Source: Rheum nobile (taxonomy: Eukaryota; Streptophyta; Magnoliopsida; Caryophyllales; Polygonaceae). From it: DNA of 64,000 bases. Below the pieces are notes generated by a model. That model did no database searches. It was not told the DNA's origin and saw only the letters and a list, made by a program, of their open reading frames with translations. A program made the position numbers and the translations under genes. Where the stretch lies: contig WOAB01000595.1 in assembly GCA_027886185.1 (NCBI GenBank), forward strand, positions 3,410,001 to 3,474,000. The letters are read 5' to 3'. This document shows positions 39,240 to 51,197 of the stretch, piece after piece (the first letter of the stretch is position 1; every line of letters starts with the position of its first letter).

Positions 39240-39882
39240 TGTTGGGCCTGGATTCTCCAAAGAAAAGATCAGACCCTCGATCGAGCCCAAGTCCATCGCC
39301 ATTCGGAAGGTCAAACAATGAAAGCCCAGAAAAGCCGACAAGACTTCTCTAGTCGAGCGTCATCCGACAGGGTCGCGAAGATCCCGCCACGCATTTAATG
39401 CCCGGATCATGCAACGTCTACAACACTTAAACCACCACCATTACGTCCAGCATAGAAGACAAAGATATCGAAGAAGCACAACGGTCACAAAGAGTAAATG
39501 GAGTTACCATATTGGGACGACAAGGAAGATAAAAATTCAACTCTCATAACTACGCTAGAGACACGCTTTCTTACGGAGATAACTCACCAGAATAGCACTC
39601 TCGCGGCCCATCTAGCTCTAAAAACGGTTACCTACGTCTGACCCCTGCCGGTCGCCACTCACAAGTCACCGGTCGAGTCCCACTTGATCTCTGGTTTTAT
39701 TACGATAAGTTGTATCACGATTCAATCCGATTCACACGACATCTAATAAAATCGTCTTGTTATTACATATTTATTTCTTGTTTATCTATTATTTACTTGG
39801 TTTGGATTGTTTCCTATCGTCCAGTCGACTTGTTACCCCGTCTAAGGCGATTTAGGTCGTCCGATCTTTTCATCCCAAAACA
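39240..39882 (+). repeat. E7 5' LTR (left border uncertain)
   Basis: Right end ...CCCAAAACA is fixed by the primer site four bases on. The left end TGTTGGGCC is chosen because it mirrors the right end; no second copy or TSD is available to confirm it. Confidence 0.45.
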
Positions 39883-39885
39883 ATT

Positions 39886-39903
39886 TGGCGCCCACCGTGG
39901 GGC
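39886..39903 (+). other. E7 primer-binding site
   Basis: TGGCGCCCACCGTGGGGC, the form often found in Tat-group gypsy elements of plants; I do not name the tRNA. Confidence 0.75.
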
Positions 39904-39937
39904 AATTTGTCGATCACCTTTTCGGAATCTTCCAACC

Positions 39938-42187
39938 ATGGCTATTGATCCTCCTACTGACAACCAAGAACTACGTCTCGAAGGCAAAACCCAAATCACA
40001 GAAAACCCAACCGAAAATCCTACTCCAACCCAGTTCCAAGAACTCTCTCAGAAAATGGCCGCCCTTCAAGAGGAACTAGCCCAACAACGTCAGAAGACCG
40101 AAGCCCTAGCCGCTTTGTCAACCCAATCCGAAGCCGAGATTACGCAACTAACCCGTGAGAACGAGTCTCTTAAGTCGTAGGTACAATCAGTGGTCTCAGG
40201 ATCTAGGAACGCGCCCGCCCACGGCGGCGCCCGAACGCGCCTCGACATGGACAATATCGAGCCAACGCCTCCCAGCATACGACGTCCCGGACACGCTGAG
40301 GGTACATCTCGAACTCCTTTTGCTAGTCCATTTTCGACTAATCATGTCACCTTTCCTACACCGATCGGGTCTGTTGGGGCCCGAATCGACGAAACACAGG
40401 TTGCCAGTCCGCCAGATGTCATGGCCCTTTTTTAGCAAATGCTCGACCGACACATGAAGGCGATCGACGATCGTTTCAACAGGCTCCCAGGAGTCCCGTA
40501 ACCGATCTAGAGAGAAGCGTCCGGCGGATTCGAAGAATCCCCGTTCGTCGAAGAAATCGCAAGGGTCGAGATCCCCAAGAAGTTCCATCTCCCCAACATG
40601 GCGACATTCGACGGCACCACCGATCCAGATGACCATATCTCTCTCTATAAACAAAAACTAATGGCTGCATCTATTTCAAGGGAGAGCCGCGAGGCTATCA
40701 TGTGCAAAAGCTTTGGCACGACCCTCGCGGGCCCCGCACTAACTTGGTTTATGCGTTTGCCTCAGGGAGCGATCGCATCATTTGCGGATATGGTCAACTC
40801 TTTTAAGAGCCAGTTCGCCAGCAGTCGAAAGCATGAGAAACAATCGAGTGACCTCTACCGAGTCACACAAAGATACAATGAACCTCTCCGAAATTATCTT
40901 AATAGGTACAACAAAGAGAAAGTGGGGATCCCCCACTGTGACGTCACAACGTCTATCAAAGCATTCTGACAAGGCCTGGTCAAAGACACCAATCTCTACG
41001 ACGAGATTACCAAGTATCCATGCAAAAGTTTCGAAGATGTTCAGGCCAAAACTATGGCCGAGGTAAGGCTGGAAGAAGACCGTGAGTCGCGTAAAGCCTC
41101 ACGTGGACCCGATCCATCCGATCGCAAATATTCCTCCGACAATCGTCGAGACAGATGCCCACATCCCTATTCTCGTAATCGAAACGAATCAAATCAGGTA
41201 AATTCTCTCCAAGACAGGTCACATGAATGGAGGGACGGTTCTGCGTTGCCTCCTAGGGTCCAGTCTTATAACTTTAACATTTCCATGTCAGAGATCGTCA
41301 AGAGTTTCGACAAGTATGGAAAAGACGTAAGATGGCCCCGAAAGAGCGACCGCCCGGACGTCAAGAAGGACATGAGTCGATGGTGTGAATTCCACGACGA
41401 CCATGGTCATTCGACCGACGAGTGCATCGCCCTGCGAAAAGAGGTCGCTAGGTTGCTCTCACAGGGGCTCCTATGCGACGTCATCTCGGAACGGGCAAAA
41501 GCCACCATGGAACGCCGAGATCAGGTAAAACAGAACAAACCCCCATCTCCTGTCCATACAAAAGTTGTCAATACCATTTCAGGCGGATCCGACATATGCG
41601 GGAACACATACTCCGCGGCTAAGCGACATGCCAAGGAAAGCAAAGGCGACAAGCCCGAGGCATCAGAACTCAAGCCAAGGAGGGCATCTAACCTTCCGAC
41701 GGTCACATTCGACGAGTCCGACTCCGACGGGTCGGATAGTCACCATGACGGTCTGGTAATCTCTTTGTCCATTGGTAATTGCTTAATCCGGAGAATACTA
41801 ATCGATACAGGGAGTTCGACAAACATCTTGTCCCTCGATGCTCTCAAAGAAATGGGTCTGGCTAAGAACGATCTAGTCAAGAAGTCGACCCCACTGGTCG
41901 GGTTCAGCGGCGAGGTTAAGCACACGACTGGTGAAATCATTCTGACCACATACGCTGGAGGAATCAATCAACAGGTTAAATTCTTAGTCCTAGACTGTCC
42001 ATCTCCCTATAATTGTATTCTTGGCAGGCCATGGATACACGCTATGAAGGCAGTACCTTCAACATATCATCAAGTGATCAAATTCCCCACTGAGTGGGGA
42101 GTCCAAGAAATCAAAGGAGATCAGAGGACCGCAAAGGAATGTTATGTCGCTTCCATGAAGAACGCGGTCGAACACAAGATCGCATAG
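39938..42187 (+). pseudogene. E7 Gag-protease with stops
   Basis: ATG at 39938 (MAIDPPTDNQELRLEG). One frame to 42187 broken by stops near 40178, 40433, 40499, 40508 and 40967. N-terminal coiled-coil (MAALQEELAQQRQKTEALAA), gag core (PKKFHLPNMATFDGTTDPDD, GPALTWFMRLPQGAI, FKSQFASSRK), then RWCEFHDDHGHSTDECIALR, the C/H motif typical of Tat Gag. Protease: ILIDTGSSTNILSLDALKEM (catalytic DTG) and YNCILGRPWIHAM. Domain order is normal for a Tat element. Most stops fit a C-to-T change of CAG or CGA. Confidence 0.83.
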
Positions 42188-44257
42188 CAACCACAGATCG
42201 GCGAAGGACCTAGTCGATACGTTGAACCAGAAATGGAGAAACTCGACGAGATCGCACTAGACCCTTCAAAGCCAAACCAAACGATAAGGGTCGGGTCGGA
42301 CCTGGACGACTCGACCAGACGACAACTTCTCAACTTTCTCAGGACCAATGCCGACTGTTTCGCATGGTCGCATGAGGATATGGTCGGGATATCTCCCAAC
42401 ATTATTACTCATCAATTAAATGTGGATCCATCTCATCCCCCTGTCAAGCAAAAACACAGGAAATTCGCCCCTGAACGGAACAAAATAATCGACGACGAAG
42501 TCAGAAGCTTATTGGAAACCGGAAAAATCAGGGAGGTCCACTACCCTGAATGGCTGGCCAACGTGGTCGTGGTCTAGAAGAAGAACGGCAAATGGAGAGT
42601 CTGCATCGACTTCACAGACCTCAACAAGGCTTGTCCCAAGGACTCGTTTCCTCTGCCTCACATCGACGCCATGGTCGACGCCACAGCAGGACACGAAATG
42701 CTCACCTTCATGGACGCCTTCAGTGGCTACAATCAGATCCTTATGGATCCCGACGATCAAGAAAAAACAGCGTTCATCACTAGTCAAGGTATCTATTGCT
42801 ACAAAGTAATGCCCTTTGGTCTGAAAAATACAGGGGCTACATACCAACGATTGGTCAACAAAATATTCAAAGACCAAATCGGAGAAACGATGGAAGTCTA
42901 TATTGACGACATGTTGGTCAAGTCCAAAAAGAAAGAAGATCACATAGACCACCTACGCGACAGCTTCGAGGTGCTCAAAAGGTACAACATGAAACTAAAC
43001 CCTACTAAATGCTCCTTTGGAGTGTCGTCAGGGAAGTTCTTAGGATACATGGTGACACAAAGAGGAGTAGAGGCCAGCCCAGAGCAGATCAAAGCTCTCA
43101 TCAACCTCCGATCCCCCAATGTGTCAAAGACGTACAGAAGCTCACAGGTCGGATAGCAGCTCTGAACAGATTCATCTCCAAATCATCCGACAAATGCAAA
43201 CCCTTCCACGACGCGCTCAAGAAGAACAAGTCCTTTCAATGGACGGAAGAACACGAAGCAGCGTTCCAGAACCTCAAAGAGTACCTGGCCAGTCCCATGT
43301 TACTGTCCAAACCTAAAGGCGACGAGCCCTTATTTCTTTATCTTGCAGTATCAGAGTCGGCCGTAAGCGCTGTACTGGTCAGAGAGGAGGATGGCAAACA
43401 GTCTCCAATATACTACGTCAGTCGGACGCTATTATCAGCCGAAACGAGGTATTCGTCACTTGAAAAGCTCGTACTATCATTGGTAATGGCTTCAAATAAA
43501 CTCAAACCATATTTTGAATCCCATAACATTACTGTTCGCACTAATCATCCCATGAGAGCTATCATGAGGAAACCCGAGTTCATAGGACGAATGACCAAAT
43601 GGGCCATACACCTCAGTGGTTACGACATCGAATACGAAACTAGGACGGCGATCAAGTCGCAAGCCTTAGTCGACTTTGTGGTCGATTTTAGTCCGACCCT
43701 AGAGCAAGAAGCCACTAAAGAAGCGACACAGCTACTCGCGATAGACGAGACAGGTACATGGGAGCTCCACACAGATGGGGCATCGAACGCCAGAGGATCG
43801 GGGCTTAGGGACATACTGAAATCGCCAAGTGGGACAAGATAGCTCAAGCTGTCAGATGTGAGTGGGATGCGACCAACAACGAAGCTGAATACGAAGCACT
43901 CATATTCGGACTCATCCTGGCCCGCGACCTAGGGGTCCGAGAGATCGAAGTCGTGTGCGACTCCCTGCTGGTCGTAAACCAGATACAAGGTTCGTACAAT
44001 GCCAAGGATACCAGAATGGTAGCCTACCTGGAGGTAGCCAGGAAACTAATCGAACAATTCCAGACATTCAACATCCGACAGGTACCCAGGGACCTTAACT
44101 CCCAAGCTGACGCACTCGCCAATTTAGGATCCGTCCTAAACCCGAAAGAATTTCCACATATACCATTGGCCCACATCACGACGTCAGCCGTCCCAAGAAC
44201 ATCCGTCGAGTTAACAACATCACTTGAAGAACTCGTCGCCATGGAAATAGACGACTG
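42188..44257 (+). pseudogene. E7 reverse transcriptase, RNase H and second RNase H, frameshifted
   Basis: RT: NGKWRVCIDFTDLNKACPKD, MDAFSGYNQILM, MPFGLKNTGATYQRLVN, catalytic YIDDMLVKS. A frameshift near 43110 leads to RNase H (LFLYLAVSESAVSAVLVRE, IYYVSRTLLSAETRY). The second RNase H starts WELHTDGASNARGSG; after another frameshift near 43830 it continues NNEAEYEALIFGL, CDSLLVVNQIQG and NSQADALANLGS, so its acidic residues D-E-D-D are all present. A stop TAG at 42575 lies ahead of the RT core. Confidence 0.83.
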
Positions 44258-45527
44258 ACCCAAAGAGGACATCATCGACGCCGATGATGACTGGATGCTA
44301 CCTTATATCAGGTGGTTAAAAGATGGCATTCTACCCGACGACAAGACAGAAGCAAAAAGGCTCAAGGTACAAGCACTATCTTACGATATCATTGACAATA
44401 TCTTGTACAAAAGATCTGTTACAGGATTACTCCTGCGATGCCTTAAGACTCCAGAAGTCGGACGTATCTTACAATCGTTACACGAAGGAGAGTGTGGCAA
44501 CCACACCGGCGGACGAAGCCTCTCAGGAAAGGCCCTACGAAACGGGTACTACTGGCCGACGATGAACGAAGACGCCATGGAATACACTAAGAGGTGCGAC
44601 GCCTATCAGCGGCATGCACCCGTACATCATCAACCGTCAGAGCTACTCCATCCAACCTTAGCTCCATGGCCCTTTATGAGATGAGGAATGGACATTGTCG
44701 GAAAGCTCCCCCCCGCGTCGGGACAAAGAGTCTTCTTCCTCGCTATGACGGACTACTTCTCCAAATGGATCGAAGCCGAAGCCTACAGAGAGGTAAAAGA
44801 TCAACACGTCATTTCATTCATAAAACGCAATATCTTGTGCAGATTTGGCATCCCATCAGAAATCGTGTGCGACAACGGCTCTCAATTCATCAGTCATAAG
44901 ACTCGAACCTTTTGCGACCAATGGAACATCAAATTGGTCACATCTACACCTCGGTATCCATAATCCAACGGACAAGCCGAATCCAGCAACAAGATCATTA
45001 TCAACAACCTCAAGAAACGCCTCACAGGGACTAAAGGCAAATGGGCAGACGAACTCCCACTTATTCTCTGGTCCGACAGGACCACTCCAAAGAATGCGAC
45101 TGGGCAATCGCCTTTCTCTCTTGTCTATGAGAGCGAGGCAGTCATCCCGGCTGAGTTACTGGTTCCGACCGCTCGCTACAACCTTCAGACAAACGAATAA
45201 AACGACATCGAACTAGCACATAATCTCGACACAGTGGACGAAATCAGAGAGAAAGCTCGAATCAGGATGGTCAGGTTCCAACAACAAGTCGCAAGGAGTT
45301 ACAACAAGAACGTCCGAATCAAGGCATTCAAGGTCGGAGACTGGGTCCTAAGGAAGACATTCCAGAACACCAAGAACCCATCCGACGGAAAGCTAGCACC
45401 ACAATGGAAAGGACCTTACTTGATCACCGAAGTGGTCAGACAAGGAGCGTATCAGTTAGAAGACAAAGACGGACAACCAATCCCGAGGAGTTGGAACACA
45501 ACACATCTCAAGCTATACCATTTCTGA
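44258..45527 (+). pseudogene. E7 integrase with stops
   Basis: Zinc region LHEGECGNHTGGRSL and KRCDAYQRHA: the second Cys of the CX2C pair is Tyr (G-to-A change). Core: [41 protein letters not shown] give D, D, E. C-terminus VGDWVLRKTF, LAPQWKGPYLITEVV, ending at TGA 45525-45527. In-frame stops near 44256, 44682, 44961 and 45198 all fit TGG to TGA or CAA to TAA. Confidence 0.83.
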
Positions 45528-45559
45528 ACCGATAAGGTAAAAACATCACGCAAAACTCT

Positions 45560-45739
45560 ATACATCGCATATACATTGCTACCTATCGCATGCTATCATG
45601 TATACATTGCCATCTGTCGCACATATATCGCATGCTATCGCATATACATTGCCATCTGTCGCACATATATCACATGCTATCGCATATACATTGCCATCTG
45701 TCGTATACATATCGCATGCCGTCGCATATACATCGCTAC
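45560..45739 (+). repeat. 42-bp tandem repeat in E7
   Basis: About four copies with a period of 42 bp, each starting near ATACATTGCCATCTGTCGCA (starts at about 45602, 45644, 45686, 45728). Lies just after the integrase gene, between the two convergent genes of E7. Confidence 0.8.
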
Positions 45740-46424
45740 TTTCTTTTACATGTCATCATCTGACACTAAGCGAGGATTTCCTCCTTACAAAAAATACAAA
45801 TGCAGAACAAAATTTACAATGGACCCAGTCGTCCGCAAATGGATCCTGTCATCCGCATATAGCGCTTACATTACACGATCGATCGGATTACGGGGAGATG
45901 ACAACACAGGCACGTCGGCACACCGCCTGCCTTATACAAAACATAAGGTACAAACACCTTATTACATTAACGCAATTAAACATAAGGAACAAACACCTTA
46001 TTATATATTGCTTACCTCCCTGGCATAATGTCATGACTAACACATACACAAACACGTCGCAGGCCTGCCCTACATACATACACACGGTGAAACCCCACTC
46101 GACGGAGCACACGGGTGAAACCGACATACACGATATACTAAACGTCGTCGACAACTTCCTCGAAAGTTCGACGAACATGTACAAAACAAACTAGCATGCA
46201 ATTCTACATGTAAAAACGCATTTGCAGCAAAATAAAAAGCATTTTTATAAATACGCGACCCACGATAGCGGACGGGTCGCCAAACCACATTGTCTGCCTA
46301 CACATCTATAGGACTTCATTAAACAGAAATATTCTGCGACCCGCGATGGTGGACGGGTCGCCAAAACATACATTATCCACAGGCGCCAAATGTCTAAACC
46401 CACACACAAGTGGGACAAACAAAG
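45740..46424. other. E7 spacer between sense and antisense genes
   Basis: No recognisable gene. Short related phrases ACCCACGATAGCGGACGGG (about 46258) and ACCCGCGATGGTGGACGGG (about 46338) recur. Confidence 0.5.
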
Positions 46425-48354
46425 TCAAGCATCGGGAACAACAACGTTACCGTCGGCAAGGGCTGGCTCCAATGGGGCTATCTCGTCGGTCGGCTTAGCA
46501 TCGCCAGAATGAGCTTCGTCCTCATCGGCACCTTCATCCATAGCCTCTTCTCCGACGCCGGCTAAGCAGAACAACTCCTGACTAGGATCGCCCTTTGGGA
46601 ACATAGAGTCCAAAGTCTCCTTCTCCGCCTTCAGGTCCCAGAGCTCGTGCTTGCCCTCATTGAACTCTTCAATCATCTCAATGCGCGACTTCACAGCATA
46701 GAAGGCCCCCACATCGCCAGCAATCTGACCGTCGGCGATACGAGCCCGCCTCACTTCATCTTCAACGCCTGCCCGACACTCTTCAAGCTCCCTCTGACAC
46801 ACAACCAACTCCCTCTGACAACTCTTCATGTCTCTGACGAGGCGACGCTCGATTTCACGGAAGCGGCTCTCCGCTCCTTCTAATTTAGTCCTCAAGGACG
46901 CAAGATCGGACTCTGACCTAGCAGCCCGATCCTCGGCCTTGGCGACCATCGCCTTGATGCCAGAATATGCCCCCAAAAGATACTGAAAAGACTACAATCT
47001 CACACGGCGACACGGCGACACGACACACGATCAGAAGACATGATCGAACAAAAAAGAAAAAAGACACAAACAAAAGGACAATTCACCTTTCATGCGGAGC
47101 ACCCCGCTTCACCAATGCAGTCGAGGGGAGAGACGTCATCAACCTCCGACTTCAAAGTCGGGTCCTGAGCATGAAAAAGGTCGACAATCGACTGCCCAAC
47201 GACACCGATCTTGCCAATCCCCTCGGCGGTCATGTCCTTCTTCTTCTTGGATACCTCTACCTCGACGTCATCGGGACAAGCGATCGCTTTCCTCTTAGAA
47301 CCAGATTTGCCCGGGGCCGTCAGGTCAATCAGAGCCGATTTGCTCGACGTCGCCTTGGCGGCTGCCTTCCTTTGCTCAATCAAACTTTTCCCTGACGCCA
47401 CCCTCAATCGAGCACTTGATCGACCACCAGGGGAACCTGAAACGACAGGACAACAAAAAAGGAGAAATCCTTAAGCACACGACAAAACGAAAAACGTTGA
47501 AAAGACTTCTAAAAGCCGAAAGTCTACCTTTCGCATGAGACGACGAAACATTTGACATGTCTTCTTGGGGAGCAGGAGTCGTCGACAGCAAGTTGATGTT
47601 CACAAATTTCCTCTCAGACGCAGGAACCTCAAGCACAATCTTCGACAAGCCCTCTGATCAGCTACTCACTTCCAGATCCTCTGGTTCGGGAACTACAAAG
47701 AAGAAAAGTTAAAACAAGAGTTAAAACACAAAAACACGAAAGGAAAGGCAAATACATACTATCGACTCGCCACTCCGTCAACAAAAATGGACATTCCCCC
47801 TCCTTCTCCAGAGAAGAGCGTTCGACGAAAAAGAACTTCGACCCCCATCCACAGTCGTTGACATCTGGACTCTGCACCAAAGATTTCCGACCAGGTCGAA
47901 CACGCAACTAAACGCGACAAGAACTCCTCGACCCAATGAAGTAGTTATACCACAGAGCATCAAAATCAAAATCAGCTCCTGTCCGGACATTCACAAGGTC
48001 TAAGACCCTAAGAACTCTCCACGCCTGAGGCATCACTTGACATGGCACCAACGCCAAAGTAGCTAGAAAGTCCCTCACAAGGGGGGAAAAAGGAAACTTG
48101 TGCCCTATTCTAAACGGGTAAGAGTAGAAGCAGACCCATCCCTCGTAGCGAGCATCGGCCCTCTCATCTGGATGGGGCAGTCTGGAGACCGTCTCCGGCG
48201 GAAAGCCTCCAACTTGGAGCACCTGATCCAGTTCCGCCTGGAACATGGTGCTAATTAACGCATCCGACTCCTTTAGAATGAAACGAGGAGGAGCTTCTTC
48301 CCCACGAGAATCAGAAAGAGTCTTCGACGACTCAGAAACCTCAAGAGAAACCAT
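46425..48354 (-). pseudogene. E7 antisense gene, four exons, three in-frame stops
   Basis: Model on the minus strand: exon 1 48354-47760, exon 2 47692-47528, exon 3 47436-47087, exon 4 46982-46425. All introns begin GT (GTATGT, GTAGAC, GTGAAT) and end AG, and the phases add up to a single frame of about 555 codons, which supports the model. Exon 1 (PHPDERADARYEGWVCFYSY, FSPLVRDFLATLALVPCQVM) resembles the putative gypsy-type transposon domain often found with Tat elements. Exon 3 is basic (SKKKKDMTAE). Exon 4 is coiled-coil (DLASLRTKLEGAESRFREIE) with an acidic tail. Stops lie near 47908 (exon 1), 47657 (exon 2) and 47094 (exon 3). Function unknown. Confidence 0.68.
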
Positions 48355-48479
48355 GTCGAGAATAGAGAGGGGAGGGAATCGAAGAGCTATGGTTAAGGAA
48401 AGCAGAAAGCAATGGCAAAGAGAGACCAAGAGGCTTACCAGAAACTTGGGAAGGAAGAATGATGAAGAGCAATCGATTC

Positions 48480-48717
48480 CATGAAGAACGACGAGAACCA
48501 AGCTCCTCCACACTGCCCTAATCTCTGTTATTGTCATCTCTATACGCCATCTCTGTTATTGTCTTCTTCGAGCACCCACACTGCCCTAATCCATAGACCG
48601 ATCGACAACGCTCCCACCCCTACCTCCGAGATTGATCTCCCGAGAAAGCAGCCCAAGCTCTCGATTCCTCCGACTTCGATCTAGAAGAACAAGCGATCTT
48701 GTCTCCCGGCGGCGACC
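48480..48717 (+). repeat. Rearranged junction with templated duplications
   Basis: The first 31 bases of the next gene (from ATG 48718) are also found at 48481-48511. Inside, CCACACTGCCCTAATC is at 48508-48523 and 48576-48591, and ATCTCTGTTATTGTC at 48521-48535 and 48549-48563. Such scrambled short copies are typical filler at an end-joining repair site, here where E7 lost its 3' end. Confidence 0.65.
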
Positions 48718-50279
48718 ATGAAGAACGACGAGAACCAAGCTCCTCCACCGCAGCTAAATCCTGAGACCACGATCGAGTTCGAGTACATTGCTTATGAGGA
48801 TATCAAACCCATTTCTAATCCAGAAGCTAAAATTCAGGTTTCCCTCTCACACCAATTTCGATTTCCCCCTTTTTTTAGGGTTTCTTATTTTGAAATTTGT
48901 TTGGAGAGTTGTGTGATTGATTAAATATGGAAATGTGGAATTGCATACGCTAGTTGAGGTTTGGAATGGAAGGATTGGACAATGATTTGTGATTCATTGA
49001 ACGATGTTAGGCGATTTGCAATATTCCTCTCCGATCTGCTGCTTCCTGTCTTGTAAGCTTTATTGACGACCTCCTGTTAATTTTCAGAGTTGACTTTGTA
49101 ATGATTTATAGAGTGAAGAGTGAACTGCTGCTAATCTAACATGGTATGATCAATCCTTTGGTCGTTAGTTCACCTTTCACATATGGGAAATGGTTAAACA
49201 TTTTGTAATGATAGCTTGAAATTATTAATTTACCTTCTCCTGAGAAATTATATATGCAGGCACTATCTCATACAGTGAGATGTAAAACTATATATGCAGG
49301 CACTGGCAAGGCTTCGGTTTTTAAGCACTGTGGATTAAAGTAGTCCATCAACCTTATATAGAAATACTGGTGTTCATCCTGGCAGGCGCCATTGGATGTT
49401 GAATTTGAGAAGGGAAGGAGTGAACTTGAACAAGGGAAACATTCTGAGGAAGCTTGGGAACAGGTATTGGCTGCTTTCAAGGAGAAGACCTTGAAGTTGG
49501 AGAGAATGTCACAAGAAGCATATGTGAGTTACTTGAAAACGACAATGGTTGTATTGAAGAAAGCCGCAAAGGATTTGAATATTGAGGCTGCTAAGGCAAG
49601 CTATGATATAAGTATTATTGTTCAAGAACTTGGGGAGGAGGGGAGACACTATATTGCCCTAGCAGCTGCGAATTCCCCTGAACCTCTGAAGGATGCTGTT
49701 GAAACTTTTACATCCTCGGAAAGTATTAAACATGTCTCTGAAATCCGTGACTTTTACATTGGAGTACCGTATGGTAAGCATCTTATATTGTTATGATCTG
49801 AGTAGGGTGTTCAATATTCTATCTCCAATATATTAAGTATGATGCCTTATTGTTTGATTTGTCAATTTGTGCTGCATATGTAGGAGCAATTCTTTCTCTT
49901 GGTGGTTTCCTTGACTTCATGATAACTGGAAGCACAGCTGCCATTAGGTTTGGCATGATCCTTGGAGGCATTTTTGTTGGCTCTGAGTGTTTCAAGTCTA
50001 AGATCATGTAGGAAAGGAAATTTGACAGATGGTGTAATTTTGAAATATGAGACATGTTAGTAGTAATCAGAGAATCGAGTTTCAGATGTCCTAAAATAGG
50101 CACACATGTTCTCTTAATTATTAGTTCAAGTTTGAGGTTACTCTTTTAGCATGGAAAACTGCCCATATGGCATCAATTCATGTCTCAAACTTGTGTGTTC
50201 AAGTTTTGAACCCGTGCTTTTGACTGTGCAGCAATTGTTGGGATTCTATTTCTAAGGCAATTTCGTCTGCTCTTTGAGG
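48718..50279 (+). pseudogene. FAX3-like plastid fatty-acid exporter gene, frameshifted
   Basis: Four exons with good GT/AG borders: 48718-48837 (MKNDENQAPPPQLNPET..., not recognised), 49386-49772, 49883-about 50032, and about 50226-50276. Exon 2 has a helical region (EEAWEQVLAAFKEKTLKLER) and ANSPEPLKDAVETF, then RDFYIGVPYG; exon 3 continues AILSLGGFLDFMITGSTAAI. This is the TMEM14/FAX domain of FAX3-type proteins, which export fatty acids from the plastid. One extra T near 49972 shifts the frame: the following ALSVSSLRS reading is in another frame. Exon 4 reads IVGILFLRQFRLLFE, also FAX-like, and the last membrane helix is not found. Probably a pseudogene. Confidence 0.72.
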
Positions 50280-50401
50280 TAAGATCTTTCACAGTAGTTG
50301 CTTTTGAAAAATACTTGTTGAAAAATAATTGTTGCAAATGTTGGGATTCTATTAATGCGGCTTTTTGACATGAACTTTATTTGCGTCTACTGTTTGTTCA
50401 G

Positions 50402-50680
50402 AAACACCGGCTGCACAACACTAGAAGACTGTCAACGGGAGCAGTCCACCACAACAACGTCAATGCGGGGAGCACACAACGGTTTTGTCTGCAGCAAAGC
50501 GATACGTCTCTTCTTGGGTTGTCTGACCACGAGGCCATGAAATATCCGTACATTGCATCAATGGGTGTATACATCTTCAAGATGCATGTCCTTCTGCAGC
50601 TTCTAACACAGAAATATCCTACCTATAACGATTTTGGCTCCGAGATCATTCCTTCAGCTGTTAGTGATTACAATGTTCAG
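50402..50680 (+). pseudogene. ADP-glucose pyrophosphorylase large-subunit exon (fragment)
   Basis: From about 50500 the translation [20 protein letters not shown] followed by [15 protein letters not shown] and [16 protein letters not shown] matches the large subunit of plant AGPase, the plastid enzyme that makes ADP-glucose for starch. The exon ends NVQ at 50680 before GTGAAC, the usual exon border ahead of AYLFNDYWEDIG. Upstream part (50402-50495) is open but does not resemble the enzyme. The next exon is absent: the copia array starts 66 bases into the intron. A working gene cannot be excluded, since the rest may lie beyond the array, but the odd upstream part favours a fragment. Confidence 0.7.
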
Positions 50681-50746
50681 GTGAACTAAACATTTTTTTC
50701 TCCTTTTGCACCAACTATTTCAATGCCACTCGCTTACTGTATAAAC

Positions 50747-51197
50747 TGTTGGTAAAAGTCTATTAATAAGACTTATTGATATTATATTAAAAGAAGTTTA
50801 ATTCTGGAAATAAAAGGAAGTAATCTGATTTATTAAAATCAATGGCTGAGATCTCTTTGAGATCAATGGCTGAGATTAGAAGTTGATCTCTCTCAGATCA
50901 ATGACAGAAACTGCCTACAGATAACTTCCTAACTGCCCTAAATAACTTCCCTAACTGAATTCTGAATTAACTGTATCTGACAGTTCAGAAATTCTCTACA
51001 AATAGAGAATGTTCCTCCACAAGAAAGAAATGAAGGAAAATCAGATTTGCTGTCTATTTTTTCATTGAGGGCTTTGTTGTATCCTGGGGAGTGAATTTGT
51101 CTGAAACTCTGCAGCAATTAAATAGGGGACAAATATCACTTTAAAGATAGTGATCTTTTCACGCCTCAAAGCTATTTCTATACCCCTATTCCCAACA
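50747..51197 (+). repeat. E8 LTR 1
   Basis: Starts TGTTGGTAAAAG and ends ATTCCCAACA, giving a 6-bp terminal inverted repeat TGTTGG/CCAACA. Contains ATCAATGGCTGAGAT twice (about 50839 and 50863), a hairpin TTGATCT/AGATCAA, a perfect 8-bp hairpin ATTCTCTA/TAGAGAAT at 50991-51010 that includes a TATA-like TACAAATAG, and AATATCACTTTAAA at 51132-51145. Confidence 0.93.

Larger units (their letters stand above)
39240..48479 (+). mobile_element. E7: Tat-lineage Ty3/gypsy element with antisense gene, 3' end lost
   Basis: Parts: 5' LTR about 39240-39882, primer site 39886-39903, gag-protease, RT, RNase H, a second RNase H, integrase, a 42-bp tandem repeat, then an antisense multi-exon gene. The second RNase H between RNase H and integrase, and an antisense gene near the 3' end, are traits of the Tat (Retand/Grande) group. 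No 3' LTR follows; sequence breaks at 48479 in a rearranged junction. The left border is a guess from the TGTTGGG...AAAACA ends. Confidence 0.78.

Noticed and set aside
38963..39300. Exact left border of E7
   Set aside because: Without a second LTR or a TSD the TGTTGGG start is only a guess, so the LTR feature has low confidence.
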